From: an uncultured Granulosicoccaceae bacterium
GTDB taxonomy: Bacteria; Pseudomonadota; Gammaproteobacteria; Granulosicoccales; Granulosicoccaceae
Reading direction: 5' to 3'
DNA: 64,000 nucleotides
NCBI GenBank assembly: GCA_937951345.1
Contig: CALFCF010000073.1
Location: 1-64,000 of the forward strand
Under the pieces are notes generated by a model. That model saw nothing but the letters and a program-made list of their open reading frames with translations, made no database searches and was not told the origin of the DNA. Positions 17,845 to 28,005 of the stretch are shown here, piece after piece. Both the position numbers and the translations under genes were made by a program. How positions within the stretch are numbered: position 1 is the first letter of the stretch; each line of letters begins with the position of its first letter.

Positions 17845-19503
17845 TTGTCAGCTATGCAGGAACCGTCAACTCACAAGCCGGCTCTATGGCTCGTAAAACG
17901 AGATTTCCGGCTTGCTGACAATGCTGCATTGATTGATGCCGCCCAGCATGAATCTTTGTTGGTTGTGCTGATCCTCGAGCCATCGGTGCTCAGCGCTAAC
18001 GACGCCTCAGTATTTCATTTATCTGCGCAACTCAAAGCGGCCAGCGCATTGAAAACCGATCTGCGCAGTCGTGGTTCTGATCTTTTCTTTGCGATATCCG
18101 AGGCACCATCACTGTGTAATCACTTATTCGCAGAAATCGGTTTCAGTGCAATATACAGTCACCAGGAAACCGGCAATGCGCTCTCCTATGATCGTGATAA
18201 GTCATTAGCCCGATGGTGTATGGACAATGATGTTCTCTGGATTGAAAAAACACAGAATGGTGTCGTGCGCGGTCCACACAAACGAATGGACCGTGCAAAA
18301 ATTCTGGCAGAACGACTGTTACAAAGCCCGCCACTAGCGGCTCCAGCAAAGCTACCTCCCTGCCCGCCAACCGCCAGACTGGAAGCCAACGGAACACTGC
18401 TTTCATCGTGCTTGAACATCAACTCGTTACCTCCGGTTCTACACAACATTTCGCGACCGGAGCGCTTCGATGAAGACTCACTTCAAGCGCTTGGTGAGCA
18501 GGCTGCACAGTTAGATCTACATCAGTTCCTGAACGACAGGGGTTTGCACTACACAAGTGGAATCTCGTCACCTAACCGCGCCTTTACCCAAGGCTCCAGA
18601 CTTTCCGCCCACCTGGCCTGGGGTACCTTAACGCTGCGTCAGATTTTTCATGCCAGAGCCGCGCGCATTCATGAACTTGGCAACGCACGCGACCACACCA
18701 GTGCACAGTGGCGAAAAAGTCTGAACGCATTCCAGTCCAGACTTTATTGGCACGATCATTTTGTACAACGATTTGAAAGCGCCAGTTTCATGGAATTCGA
18801 TGCGTTAAATCCGGCCTATCGACATTTGAAGTACCCTGATGACGGCGAGGCGCGACAACGCTGGCTGGATGCCGCAACTGGTATCCCGTTGGTTGACGCG
18901 TGTCTGCGCTGCGTGCAAACGTGCGGATTTTTAAATTTTCGGATGCGCGCGATGCTTGTGAGCGTTGCGTGCTATGGCCTCGGTATACACTGGCGCGATA
19001 TTCAGTACCCGTTGGCACGGTGGTTTTACGACTATGAGCCGGGTATACACTTTTCACAGGTTCAAATGCAGGCGGGTGTTATCGGCATAAACACTATTCG
19101 CGTCTATAACCCGCATAAACAGTTACTTGAGCAAGACGGCGACTGCCACTTCGTCAAACAGTGGATTCCTGAACTCAGAGATTTTACGGCTGAAGAAATC
19201 TGCGCCTACCAGACACGACCGCTGGGCCGCTATCCCGCGCCACCAGCTGGTTTCGAAACCACTGCCCGCATGATGAAAGATCAGATCTTTGCAGTTAGAA
19301 AAAGCGATATTGGTAAAAAAGCATCTGCTGAAATTCTCGAAAAATATGGATCGCGCAGAACCCCACAACGACAACGGTTACGAAGCGACTATCGACGTGC
19401 AACCGGTCGGCGAAATCAATCTGCCGCTACCGCCAGATCTGAAAACAGCAACGAAGCAGATTTCGAAGACAATGCTTCACAACAGCTAAAACTGGATCTC
19501 TAA
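17845..19503 (+). CDS. Cryptochrome/photolyase family protein
   Basis: LWLVKRDFRLADNAAL N-terminus; FAD-binding C-terminal region (FNFRMRAMLVSVACYGLGIHWRDIQYPLARWFYDYEPGIHFSQVQMQAGVIGINTIRVYNP). Confidence 0.9.
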   Translation: MSAMQEPSTHKPALWLVKRDFRLADNAALIDAAQHESLLVVLILEPSVLSANDASVFHLSAQLKAASALKTDLRSRGSDLFFAISEAPSLCNHLFAEIGFSAIYSHQETGNALSYDRDKSLARWCMDNDVLWIEKTQNGVVRGPHKRMDRAKILAERLLQSPPLAAPAKLPPCPPTARLEANGTLLSSCLNINSLPPVLHNISRPERFDEDSLQALGEQAAQLDLHQFLNDRGLHYTSGISSPNRAFTQGSRLSAHLAWGTLTLRQIFHARAARIHELGNARDHTSAQWRKSLNAFQSRLYWHDHFVQRFESASFMEFDALNPAYRHLKYPDDGEARQRWLDAATGIPLVDACLRCVQTCGFLNFRMRAMLVSVACYGLGIHWRDIQYPLARWFYDYEPGIHFSQVQMQAGVIGINTIRVYNPHKQLLEQDGDCHFVKQWIPELRDFTAEEICAYQTRPLGRYPAPPAGFETTARMMKDQIFAVRKSDIGKKASAEILEKYGSRRTPQRQRLRSDYRRATGRRNQSAATARSENSNEADFEDNASQQLKLDL

Positions 19504-19508
19504 AGCGT

Positions 19509-20309
19509 CTAGCTGGCTGAATTTAATTTTATCTTTCTGGATGTTTCAACAGACTTCTTGCGAATAGCGATGACCAGCATTCCATTCTTGCAATCTGCTT
19601 CAATTGATGTGCAGTCCGCATCCACAGGAATAGTGACAGTACGCTTGAACGACTGCTGTTTGCTAAGTTTGCTGAAACCTTGTTTTCCGTCCCCTTTGGT
19701 AAAGGTTTCATTGTTGTTCTCATGACTCCTGGTCGATTGCGTTTTAGAGTCTGAAAAAATGGGCTGTGAACCTGAAAGCGTCAGTGAATCATGACTGAGT
19801 TGCAAATCAATTGTGTCAGGATCCACACCCACAAGCGCAAAGATCAACCAATAAAATTCGTGGTTCTCGGTGCGATGCAACGCTGGCTCAAACGCAAAAG
19901 CTGCAGCATTGCCACTGTGTCTGGCGGTATTCGGCATATCGCCGGTATTATCGTTACCGAAATTCTTCGCACGATAGGCATGCTGAGTGTCTTTTGGCGA
20001 AACATTCTGGTTGGCAGGCTGTGCATGCAAGGGTTGCTCAGTCTCTGCATCCCGTGAAGGCTGTGATTGCGTTTCAAACACATCTGCGAGCGATTCAAAA
20101 AGTCCACCCAACGCGTCCAACGATTTTGTAACTTCTTTGCCCAGAACATCACCTGCAAACGACCCGGCTTCAGCTGAGCGATCTTTAAAATCAATATCGC
20201 GCATGCGCGCTGCCGCCTGATTAAATCCGCGGCTCATTTCTTCCTGCAAATTATCCCTGATGCGATGAAAAGCAGAGAAATCCGCTGTTGAATCGTACCT
20301 TTGCGCCAT
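19509..20309 (-). CDS. Hsp20/alpha-crystallin-like C-terminal domain protein
   Basis: FYWLIFALVGVDPDTIDLQLSHDSLTLSGSQ...FKRTVTIPVDADCTSIEADCKNGMLVIAIRKK. Confidence 0.65.
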   Translation of the reverse strand: MAQRYDSTADFSAFHRIRDNLQEEMSRGFNQAAARMRDIDFKDRSAEAGSFAGDVLGKEVTKSLDALGGLFESLADVFETQSQPSRDAETEQPLHAQPANQNVSPKDTQHAYRAKNFGNDNTGDMPNTARHSGNAAAFAFEPALHRTENHEFYWLIFALVGVDPDTIDLQLSHDSLTLSGSQPIFSDSKTQSTRSHENNNETFTKGDGKQGFSKLSKQQSFKRTVTIPVDADCTSIEADCKNGMLVIAIRKKSVETSRKIKLNSAS

Positions 20310-20506
20310 AGTGGTTCTCCGGACTAACGTTCACGCCGCTAATTCCTTCGCTGTATTGTGTATGCAACTAATATTGGGTTGAACACAGAGAAAATCAAGC
20401 TGCAGAGTGCTTTAGAACCCACGATGTCCACCTATGGACGCAGTTTGCACCCGGACTGTGAACTGAGCCAGCTTCAGATTGATCCGAGTTACAGCAGAGC
20501 ATCCTT

Positions 20507-21580
20507 TCACCACTGCAGTATATTCGCTGCACCTGAGAGTGCCGCATAGGGGTTTGTGATCAGTTGTATCGGAATAGCTTGCAGGTAGTCTGTCATTTCC
20601 GCACGAGCATCAAACGCATCACGGAACCCTGAAGCGAGAAAAAACTCCGCCATTCTGGGTACGATACCGCCACCAATAAACACACCCTGCCTAGCACCAA
20701 ACGTTAACGCAACATCACCCGCACAGTATCCCAACTGCCGGCAGAACAGATTCATTGTTTCAACTGCAACTGTATCAGAGCCGTTTAGCGCACTGCCGAG
20801 TATATCTGCATCGCGTAAATCCTCTGCTCGTGTTCCGTCAAGCTTGTGTAACAGTTGGTAGGTGACTTCAATACCTTTACCCGACAGCATGTGCTCAGCG
20901 GACACATACCCGGTGTTTTTCGACGATGTTTGCTGGGAGAGTAAACGCAGAAGTTGATACTCGCGCTCTGTCGTAACCCTGAGTATCGAGTGCCCCCCTT
21001 CCCCTTGGATCACTAATGCTTGCCCATTCAATGACGCCGGGAACCACGCAGACACACCAAGACCCGTACCCGGACCAATAACAGCGATTGGCGTTTGACG
21101 AATAACGTCATAGTCATTGGAAGTGCTTGTGTGCTGAGCAACAGGACCGACCTGTGTGCAGTCCGAATCAGCCAACGTAGGTAACGCGTGGGCAAGCGCC
21201 GCAAAATCGTTTGTCACAATCAGAGAACCTAGACCACAGGTTGCTTTCAATCCGGATTGGGTAAAACGCCAACCACTGACACTGTTGGTGATGACCACTT
21301 CATCTGATAGCACTGGTGCTGCAACAGCAATAACGGCGGCAGAAACTGGCACCGCTACATCGTCAAGATAAATCCGAATCGCCTGCTCAAGCGTTGATGT
21401 TGACGCAACCGGGTACTCACGCACCGAAGCCTGCAGTAATTCCCGGTCCGAGTATGTGCCAGCGACAGTGTCAGACAGGGCGTTACCGGAAGTTGCTGAT
21501 TTTGAAGAGTCTGGAGCGCTGGCGGCAACAAGCGCGAATCGGGCATTGGTTCCACCTATATCAGCGACTAGACCGTGCAT
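20507..21580 (-). CDS. glk: Glucokinase
   Basis: MHGLVADIGGTNARFALV; PIAVIGPGTGLGVSAWFP; GEGGHSILRVTTEREYQLL; GVFIGGGIVPR. Confidence 0.9.
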   Translation of the reverse strand: MHGLVADIGGTNARFALVAASAPDSSKSATSGNALSDTVAGTYSDRELLQASVREYPVASTSTLEQAIRIYLDDVAVPVSAAVIAVAAPVLSDEVVITNSVSGWRFTQSGLKATCGLGSLIVTNDFAALAHALPTLADSDCTQVGPVAQHTSTSNDYDVIRQTPIAVIGPGTGLGVSAWFPASLNGQALVIQGEGGHSILRVTTEREYQLLRLLSQQTSSKNTGYVSAEHMLSGKGIEVTYQLLHKLDGTRAEDLRDADILGSALNGSDTVAVETMNLFCRQLGYCAGDVALTFGARQGVFIGGGIVPRMAEFFLASGFRDAFDARAEMTDYLQAIPIQLITNPYAALSGAANILQW

Positions 21581-21765
21581 GGGCTGGTATCTGACTGACT
21601 TAAGGGTCTTAAGGGTGTATGCGCTGCATCAAGCCCGGCCGAGGTAGGGTCGCTGTCGATTGACGCTGACTTGTCACGTTCACTTAAATCCCTCTGATTC
21701 AAGCTTGCTGCCTGTTTCATCGGTATGACGTAACACTTAGCGACCGGGAAAGTGCCCTGAAAAAA

Positions 21766-21842
21766 TGGCGCGCCCGGAAGGATTCGAACCTCCGACCGCC
21801 TGGTTCGTAGCCAGGTACTCTATCCAACTGAGCTACGGGCGC
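21766..21842 (-). tRNA. tRNA-Arg(ACG)
   Basis: Minus strand GCGCCCGTAGCTCAGTTGGATAGAGTACCTGGCTACGAACCAGGCGGTCGGAGGTTCGAATCCTTCCGGGCGCGCCA; anticodon ACG, CCA encoded. Confidence 0.97.
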
Positions 21843-21999
21843 GTACTTGAAGTTTACAACAATTCCGGGCGTCTACCGAATTCTTTTCGCGGCTGACTGA
21901 CTTTTGTTTCGTAAACTGGACAGCCAGTAGATAGCCAAAGCTTCAAGCGGTGGGAACAAAACTGGCTTGCAACAGAAACAGCACTTATAATCAAAGTGT

Positions 22000-22091
22000 G
22001 GAGAGGTGGCCGAGTGGCTGAAGGCGCTCCCCTGCTAAGGGAGTATACGGTTTATCCCGTATCGAGGGTTCGAATCCCTCTCTCTCCGCCA
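22000..22091 (+). tRNA. tRNA-Ser(GCU)
   Basis: GGAGAGGTGGCCGAGTGGCTGAAGGCGCTCCCCTGCTAAGGGAG...GGTTCGAATCCCTCTCTCTCCGCCA with long variable arm. Confidence 0.97.
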
Positions 22092-22125
22092 CTAACCTCA
22101 AGAAGAAGCTAAACCATATCAGAGG

Positions 22126-22175
22126 CGGTTTATCCCCCTGGGTTAACGAGGGTTCGAATCCCTCTCTCTCCGCCA
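22126..22175 (+). repeat. tRNA-Ser 3'-end remnant, copy 1
   Basis: CGGTTTATCCCCCTGGGTTAACGAGGGTTCGAATCCCTCTCTCTCCGCCA. Confidence 0.9.
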
Positions 22176-22207
22176 TAACCCCCCACGACAGTGGAAATTT
22201 GCTAAAA

Positions 22208-22257
22208 CGGTTTATCCCCCTGTGTAGCAGAGGGTTTGAATCCCTCTCTCTCCGCCA
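22208..22257 (+). repeat. tRNA-Ser 3'-end remnant, copy 2
   Basis: CGGTTTATCCCCCTGTGTAGCAGAGGGTTTGAATCCCTCTCTCTCCGCCA. Confidence 0.9.
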
Positions 22258-22293
22258 CATAACTTCCCACAATCGAAAATGACCGTGCTAAAA

Positions 22294-22334
22294 CGGTTTA
22301 TCCCCTTGGGTTATTGAGGGTTCGAGTCCCTCTG
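22294..22334 (+). repeat. tRNA-Ser 3'-end remnant, copy 3 (degraded acceptor end)
   Basis: CGGTTTATCCCCTTGGGTTATTGAGGGTTCGAGTCCCTCTG. Confidence 0.85.
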
Positions 22335-22720
22335 CACATTATTTTCCAGCAGATTCTCTGACAACGGTTGGCGATTTGACAGCTTATACGCAGCCTCCGT
22401 GAACTTAAGTAGCCGAAGCACCAGCAGGGGGCTGGGACCACAGATGATCACAGGTTAATTACCAAGATGATGACCGCAAGTCGGGATGGACACCAACATG
22501 AACGAAAGCCGGCAGAATGTCCGGGGCTTTAAAGGGGTTTCGGTGTTGAGCGGTTAGGCTGCGCGGTTAGGATGCGAATCGCAGAGATGAATCTTAAATC
22601 AACGGTTAGTTCGATGAGGTGGGGCTTGCGTGCATTTGCCTGACTTTGCATCAGGTTGCGGGCTGCAGGGCTGCGGCCTTTCAGACCGCCGCCACTTATT
22701 GCTGCGCCGTTGCGAAGAAC

Positions 22721-22927
22721 CTAGTTGCTGTTGCCGCCCGCAGCGCTGGCATTATTTTCCTGCTGTTCGCGTTTTATGCGTTCATAGATCTCTTCTCTAT
22801 GAACTGCGACTTCTTTCGGTGCATTTACACCGATCCGGACCTGGTTTCCTTTCACACCTAGAACGGTGACAGTCACCTCGTCGCCAATCATTAGAGTCTC
22901 TCCGACTCTACGCGTCAAAATAAGCAT
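22721..22927 (-). CDS. csrA: Carbon storage regulator CsrA
   Basis: [51 protein letters not shown]. Confidence 0.98.
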   Translation of the reverse strand: MLILTRRVGETLMIGDEVTVTVLGVKGNQVRIGVNAPKEVAVHREEIYERIKREQQENNASAAGGNSN

Positions 22928-23602
22928 TTTTTAATTTCTCCTTACGATTACCGTGGCCTGCTCAGGGTAAGCAGCCAGATATCGAACAACACGTCTTGTC
23001 AATTGCTGACACTGACTACAAATATAGGCAATGTTGCAAAAAAAAAACCGCAGCAAGCATCCTGCAATGGACCCCTACTTCGGATATCTGTTTCGGTAAC
23101 TTGTTCCTTAAATCAAATTGGCCAGATGTTAAATTCTGTAACTGAAAATTCAACTAACCAACGCATTAGATGGCAGGTCGTTAAACCGGGTGTCTCGTAA
23201 CTACAAACCGGCTAATTAAAACAAATGGCTCTGTCTGAAGCCAATTTGCTTGACAATGCCCACATTAAAGGCGGGCTCATACTAATTGACTTATCGTCAC
23301 CATTAATCTTCAAAAGCGACATAAACTGTACTTTAGGACAGTATAGAGCGAAGCGGTTGGCTTTTACAGAAAAAACCTAAAAAAATCAATCTTCTCCAAT
23401 TTACCAATTTACATTTGTACACAATCTGCAGTTTCCAATCACACTCTTCACTATGAATTTCTACCCGGTTATACGCCGGGAAACTCAGTCACACGCCGGG
23501 AAACCCAGTTACAACTGATAACCAACAACCCAGCAAGACGCATCTGCAGAAACCGGAAAACCTGAGCTCGAATCTCCACCCGGATGCCCATAGTACCTGC
23601 CC

Positions 23603-24835
23603 TTACGCAGGGTCTGAATCAAGTTCAAACTCTTCGTGCAGTGAACGCACACCCAATTCCAGGTATTTTTCGTCAATCACCACCGAAATCTTTATTTCTG
23701 ATGTTGTGATTAGTCGAAGATTAATACCTGAATCTCCCAGCGCCTTAAACATCCTGCTGGCGATGCCGGCGTGAGAACGCATTCCGACACCGACAATGGA
23801 AAGTTTGACAATTTTGTCATCCCCGGATACTTCTCTCGCTCCCATTGTGACCTTTTGCGATTCCAGAAATTCCATGACACGAGCGAAATCCTGTCGCGGT
23901 ACGGTAAATGTGAAATCTGTCGAGCCATCTTCAGCAGCATTCTGGACAATCATGTCTACCTCGACATTCATCTCCGAAATCGGTCCAAGAATCGAATAGG
24001 CCGTGCCCGGTCTGTCGGCTATGGACGAAACCGTAACCTGCGCTTCGTCTCTACTGAAGGCTATGCCTGAAACAAGCGCCTGCTCCATAGTTGAGTCCTC
24101 ATCATCATAGGTGATCAGCGTACCGCTGCCCGGCTCAAAAGTTGATAGCACCCGGAGCGGCACGTTGTATTTTCCGGCAAATTCAACTGCCCGGATCTGT
24201 AACACTTTTGATCCGAGGCTTGCCATTTCGAGCATTTCTTCGAAGGTAATGCGTTCTAGGCGCCGAGCCCTGGGTTCAACGCGCGGATCAGTGGTGTACA
24301 CGCCATCTACATCTGTAAATATTTGACATTCATCTGCCTTTAACGCAGCTGCCAGTGCGACCGCTGAAGTATCCGAGCCGCCGCGACCCAGTGTGGTGAT
24401 ATTGCGCTCAGCATCAACTCCCTGAAACCCGGCAACAACAGCCACTGTGTTATTTTCAACATCTGCTGAAATAGCCGAGACATCTATATCCAGAATACGG
24501 GCTTTGTTGTAACTGTTATCAGTGAGAATACGAACCTGCCCACCGGTATAAGAACGCGCAGAGACGCCACGCTCGATTAAAGCCATACACAACAGGGCAA
24601 TAGTCACCTGCTCACCGGTCGATAGCAGCACATCAAGTTCACGCGGGTCTGCCCGTTTGGGCATCATCTCACCGGCCATCGACAGCAACCGATTGGTTTC
24701 ACCCGACATTGCCGATACAACAATAACCTGTTGTTCACCAGAACTATGCGCAGCGGCAAGTTTATCGGCAACGGCCTGAATACGGTCAGTCGTGCCTACC
24801 GATGTTCCACCAAACTTTTTTACTATCAGTGCCAT
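23603..24835 (-). CDS. lysC: Aspartate kinase
   Basis: MALIVKKFGGTSVGTTDRIQAVA; two ACT domains. The ORF extension to 24883 looks non-native. Confidence 0.96.
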   Translation of the reverse strand: MALIVKKFGGTSVGTTDRIQAVADKLAAAHSSGEQQVIVVSAMSGETNRLLSMAGEMMPKRADPRELDVLLSTGEQVTIALLCMALIERGVSARSYTGGQVRILTDNSYNKARILDIDVSAISADVENNTVAVVAGFQGVDAERNITTLGRGGSDTSAVALAAALKADECQIFTDVDGVYTTDPRVEPRARRLERITFEEMLEMASLGSKVLQIRAVEFAGKYNVPLRVLSTFEPGSGTLITYDDEDSTMEQALVSGIAFSRDEAQVTVSSIADRPGTAYSILGPISEMNVEVDMIVQNAAEDGSTDFTFTVPRQDFARVMEFLESQKVTMGAREVSGDDKIVKLSIVGVGMRSHAGIASRMFKALGDSGINLRLITTSEIKISVVIDEKYLELGVRSLHEEFELDSDPA

Positions 24836-25189
24836 CTTCAACCACACCCATATGCAAGTAGGAAACCGGCAACTGCAATGCAATTTTCAGTATTACGAGA
24901 GCTGCAGGACCAATCTGATTCAGTAGGCGAACCTGTCATAAAAAATACCGGGGTATAAACAGAATGATGTCAAATGCAGGAAAGAGTCTGACTGCCGGCC
25001 AAGTTCATTTTATGAGGTTGCAAAATGCAACGACCGTTTACGCACTGACGGTTTCCCATTGATAAAAAATAAAAGTAATGTCGAATTCAGAACGCCGAGG
25101 ACAGTAACTCAAACTTATAAAACACAACCGGCAAAGGCAACCTGTCGTGTGTTGAAATGTGACATGGCTTGTGATCTTCCGGCGACAAG

Positions 25190-27844
25190 CTAACCAGTTT
25201 TTGTGGTCACGTGTTCTTCCAACCAGGCAGGCAAAGAGTCAAACACTTTGTCCAAGCCGTCGAGGGACGGAGCCCCTGCCTGAGCCATATCGTCACGACC
25301 ACCACCTCGCCCACCGAGTGGTGTAACCACCTGCTTTACCAGATCACCGGCTTTGACTTTGTCAGTGACAGACTTTGACACACCGACAATGACAATCGCT
25401 TTTCCACCTGACTCGCTGGCCAGAACAACGGCCGCATCGTTCAGGGTCTGTCGCAATTGATCAATCATCCCGCGAAGCGTCTTTACGTCAGCCTGTTCAA
25501 CCTTTTGCATCACCAGTTGGATGCCCGCCACATCACGTGCGCTGGACGCCAATCCAACCCCTGCCTGACTGGAGATTTTGCTTTGTAAACGCTCAACCTG
25601 TTTGGTCAAGTCACGGTTCTGTTCAATCAGTTGGGTAACTTTATCGACGACCAACTCACGCGGAGATCGTACCAGCGTGGCGATTTCATTAAGCGTGGTC
25701 TGCTCTTGTGCAGCGAAATCGAACGCAGGACTACCGGCAAGGGCTTCTATTCGTCTGACCCCGGCAGCCACACCGGTCTCGGAGCGAATGCGGAATGAAC
25801 CTATGTCACCCGAGGCTGCCAGATGCGTCCCACCACAAAGTTCAGTGGAGTTATCACCGATACTGACAACGCGGACTACATCGCCGTATTTTTCACCGAA
25901 CAGCGCGATCGCGCCGGCATCAAGTGCCTGCTGCATTGTCATTTCGCGAATGACAGTCGTACCGTTACAACGAACCTCATCGTTAACCCAGCGCTCGATA
26001 GCCAGTAACTGCTCGTCCGTTACCGGGTCACCGTGAGAAAAATCAAAACGCAGGTGAGAATCTGTTACCAACGATCCGCGTTGCTCAACATGATGGCCCA
26101 GCACATTTCGCAAGCCACCGTGTAGCAAATGTGTTGCGCTATGGTGTGTCGTAATTTTGCTTCGTCTACCCTCATCAACCTGCGCATCAACGGAGTCACC
26201 CGTCTTGAGCGAGCCGTTCTCTACAACAATACTGTGAATAAACATCTTTCCCTGCTTGCGCGTATCGTAGACACCGGCGCGGAAACCATCCGCAACTAAA
26301 CTACCCGTATCGCCAACCTGACCACCCGATTCACCGTAAAAGGGGGTTTCCGTAAGAACCACCTGTGCTTTGTCACCGGTGTTCAGCACATCAACCGGTT
26401 GTTGATCCACATAGATTGCCTCGACCCGCGTAGATAGCGTCAAAAGGTCGTAGCCGGCAAAGCGCGTTTCACTTTCGACATCCAGCTTAAGTTCATCAGC
26501 AGCATCAAAATTGCTGGCGCTCCGTGCAGTAGCGCGTTGCTGATCCATAGCCTTATCAAAACCATCAACGTCAATACTCAGCCCACGCTCGCGGGCAATA
26601 TCACCTGTTAAATCAGTGGGAAAACCATAGGTATCATAGAGCTTAAAGACAACATCACCGCTGATCGTATTCATACCACTTTGTACAACCTTCTCGAGTT
26701 CCACTTCGAGGATTTTCATGCCTCCGGCAAGTGTTGCATTAAATCGTTCTTCTTCTTTGAGCAACTCAGACTCAATATAATCGCGCTTACTGACAAGTTC
26801 GGGATAGGCATCGCCCATCAGCTTGGCCAGAGGGCCGACCAGTTGATTAAAGAACGGTTCCTGTGCTCCAAGTTTGTGTCCATGACGTGCCGCTCGCCGA
26901 ATAATTCGGCGCAATACATATCCCCGGCCTTCATTTCCAGGCAGCACACCATCTGCAATGAGAAATGCACACGAACGAATATGGTCAGTGATAACACGTA
27001 AGGATGCGTTGGTTCGATCAGTGACCTTGAGCACACTGGCTGTTGCAGCAATCAGGTCATCGAACAAATCGATTTCATAGTTACTGTGCACATGTTGCAA
27101 CACGGCGGCGATCCGCTCGAGTCCCATTCCCGTGTCGACACAGGGTCTGGGCAACGGTGTGAGAGTACCTGAAGCATCACGATCAAACTGCATGAATACC
27201 AGGTTCCAGATTTCTATGAATCGATCACCGTCCTCCTCTGGTGATCCTGGTGGTCCACCGGCAACATCAGGACCGTGATCATAGAAGATCTCTGAGCAGG
27301 GCCCGCAGGGCCCGGTATCGCCCATAGCCCAGAAATTATCCTTTTCACCAATCCTTATCACGCGCTCCGCTGGTACACCGACTTGTTCCACCCATAGTGC
27401 ATGGGCTTCATCATCCTCTTCAAATACGGTGACCCAGAGTTTGTCTTTCGGCAGCGCCAACACACCGGTGAGAAATTCCCACGCAAAATCTATGGCTTCA
27501 GGCTTGAAATAGTCACCAAACGAGAAATTGCCAAGCATCTCGAAAAACGTATGATGCCGTGCGGTGTATCCAACATTATCGAGGTCGTTATGCTTGCCAC
27601 CGGCGCGCACACAACGCTGTGATGTTACTGCGCGGTTGTAGCTGCGCTTATCGCTGCCTGTAAATACGTCCTTGAATTGCACCATTCCGGCATTGGTAAA
27701 GAGCAATGTTTTGTCATTGCCCGGCACCAGTGGACTTGAGGCAACGATCTGATGGCCTTTTTCTTCGAAGAAATTCAGGAACTGCTGGCGGATCTCAGAC
27801 GTTGTAGGATCGCTAACCGTGGTTGATGTACTCTCCGTGCTCAT
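25190..27844 (-). CDS. alaS: Alanine--tRNA ligase
   Basis: SEIRQQFLNFFEEKGHQIVASSPLVPGNDKTLLFTNAGMVQFKDVF; THHSATHLLHGGLR; SIGDNSTELCGGTH. Confidence 0.98.
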   Translation of the reverse strand: MSTESTSTTVSDPTTSEIRQQFLNFFEEKGHQIVASSPLVPGNDKTLLFTNAGMVQFKDVFTGSDKRSYNRAVTSQRCVRAGGKHNDLDNVGYTARHHTFFEMLGNFSFGDYFKPEAIDFAWEFLTGVLALPKDKLWVTVFEEDDEAHALWVEQVGVPAERVIRIGEKDNFWAMGDTGPCGPCSEIFYDHGPDVAGGPPGSPEEDGDRFIEIWNLVFMQFDRDASGTLTPLPRPCVDTGMGLERIAAVLQHVHSNYEIDLFDDLIAATASVLKVTDRTNASLRVITDHIRSCAFLIADGVLPGNEGRGYVLRRIIRRAARHGHKLGAQEPFFNQLVGPLAKLMGDAYPELVSKRDYIESELLKEEERFNATLAGGMKILEVELEKVVQSGMNTISGDVVFKLYDTYGFPTDLTGDIARERGLSIDVDGFDKAMDQQRATARSASNFDAADELKLDVESETRFAGYDLLTLSTRVEAIYVDQQPVDVLNTGDKAQVVLTETPFYGESGGQVGDTGSLVADGFRAGVYDTRKQGKMFIHSIVVENGSLKTGDSVDAQVDEGRRSKITTHHSATHLLHGGLRNVLGHHVEQRGSLVTDSHLRFDFSHGDPVTDEQLLAIERWVNDEVRCNGTTVIREMTMQQALDAGAIALFGEKYGDVVRVVSIGDNSTELCGGTHLAASGDIGSFRIRSETGVAAGVRRIEALAGSPAFDFAAQEQTTLNEIATLVRSPRELVVDKVTQLIEQNRDLTKQVERLQSKISSQAGVGLASSARDVAGIQLVMQKVEQADVKTLRGMIDQLRQTLNDAAVVLASESGGKAIVIVGVSKSVTDKVKAGDLVKQVVTPLGGRGGGRDDMAQAGAPSLDGLDKVFDSLPAWLEEHVTTKTG

Positions 27845-28005
27845 TGAAGATGTTTGCCTGTAACTGATTTCTTTCCCGGTATTCTGACATTCAGACCGGT
27901 TTGTTCGAATTTACGCTTGATATACAATTCGCGCGAGACATAGCGCTACAGCGCAGTAACAATCACGAATTGTTCTTTTTCCGGATCGTTCGTACCGGTG
28001 AATGA

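Noticed and set aside
21991-22272. 93-aa minus-strand ORF with AEREGFEPS repeats
   Set aside because: Antisense translation of tRNA-Ser and its 3'-end remnants; a well-known annotation artefact.
22000-22340. CRISPR-like array near tRNA-Ser
   Set aside because: Repeats are tRNA-Ser 3'-end copies with degenerate sequence; no cas genes or uniform spacers.
22619-22869. Plus-strand ORFs over csrA
   Set aside because: Antisense to csrA, Cys-rich frame artefacts.
25578-26036. 152-aa plus ORF inside alaS
   Set aside because: Antisense shadow ORF of alaS.
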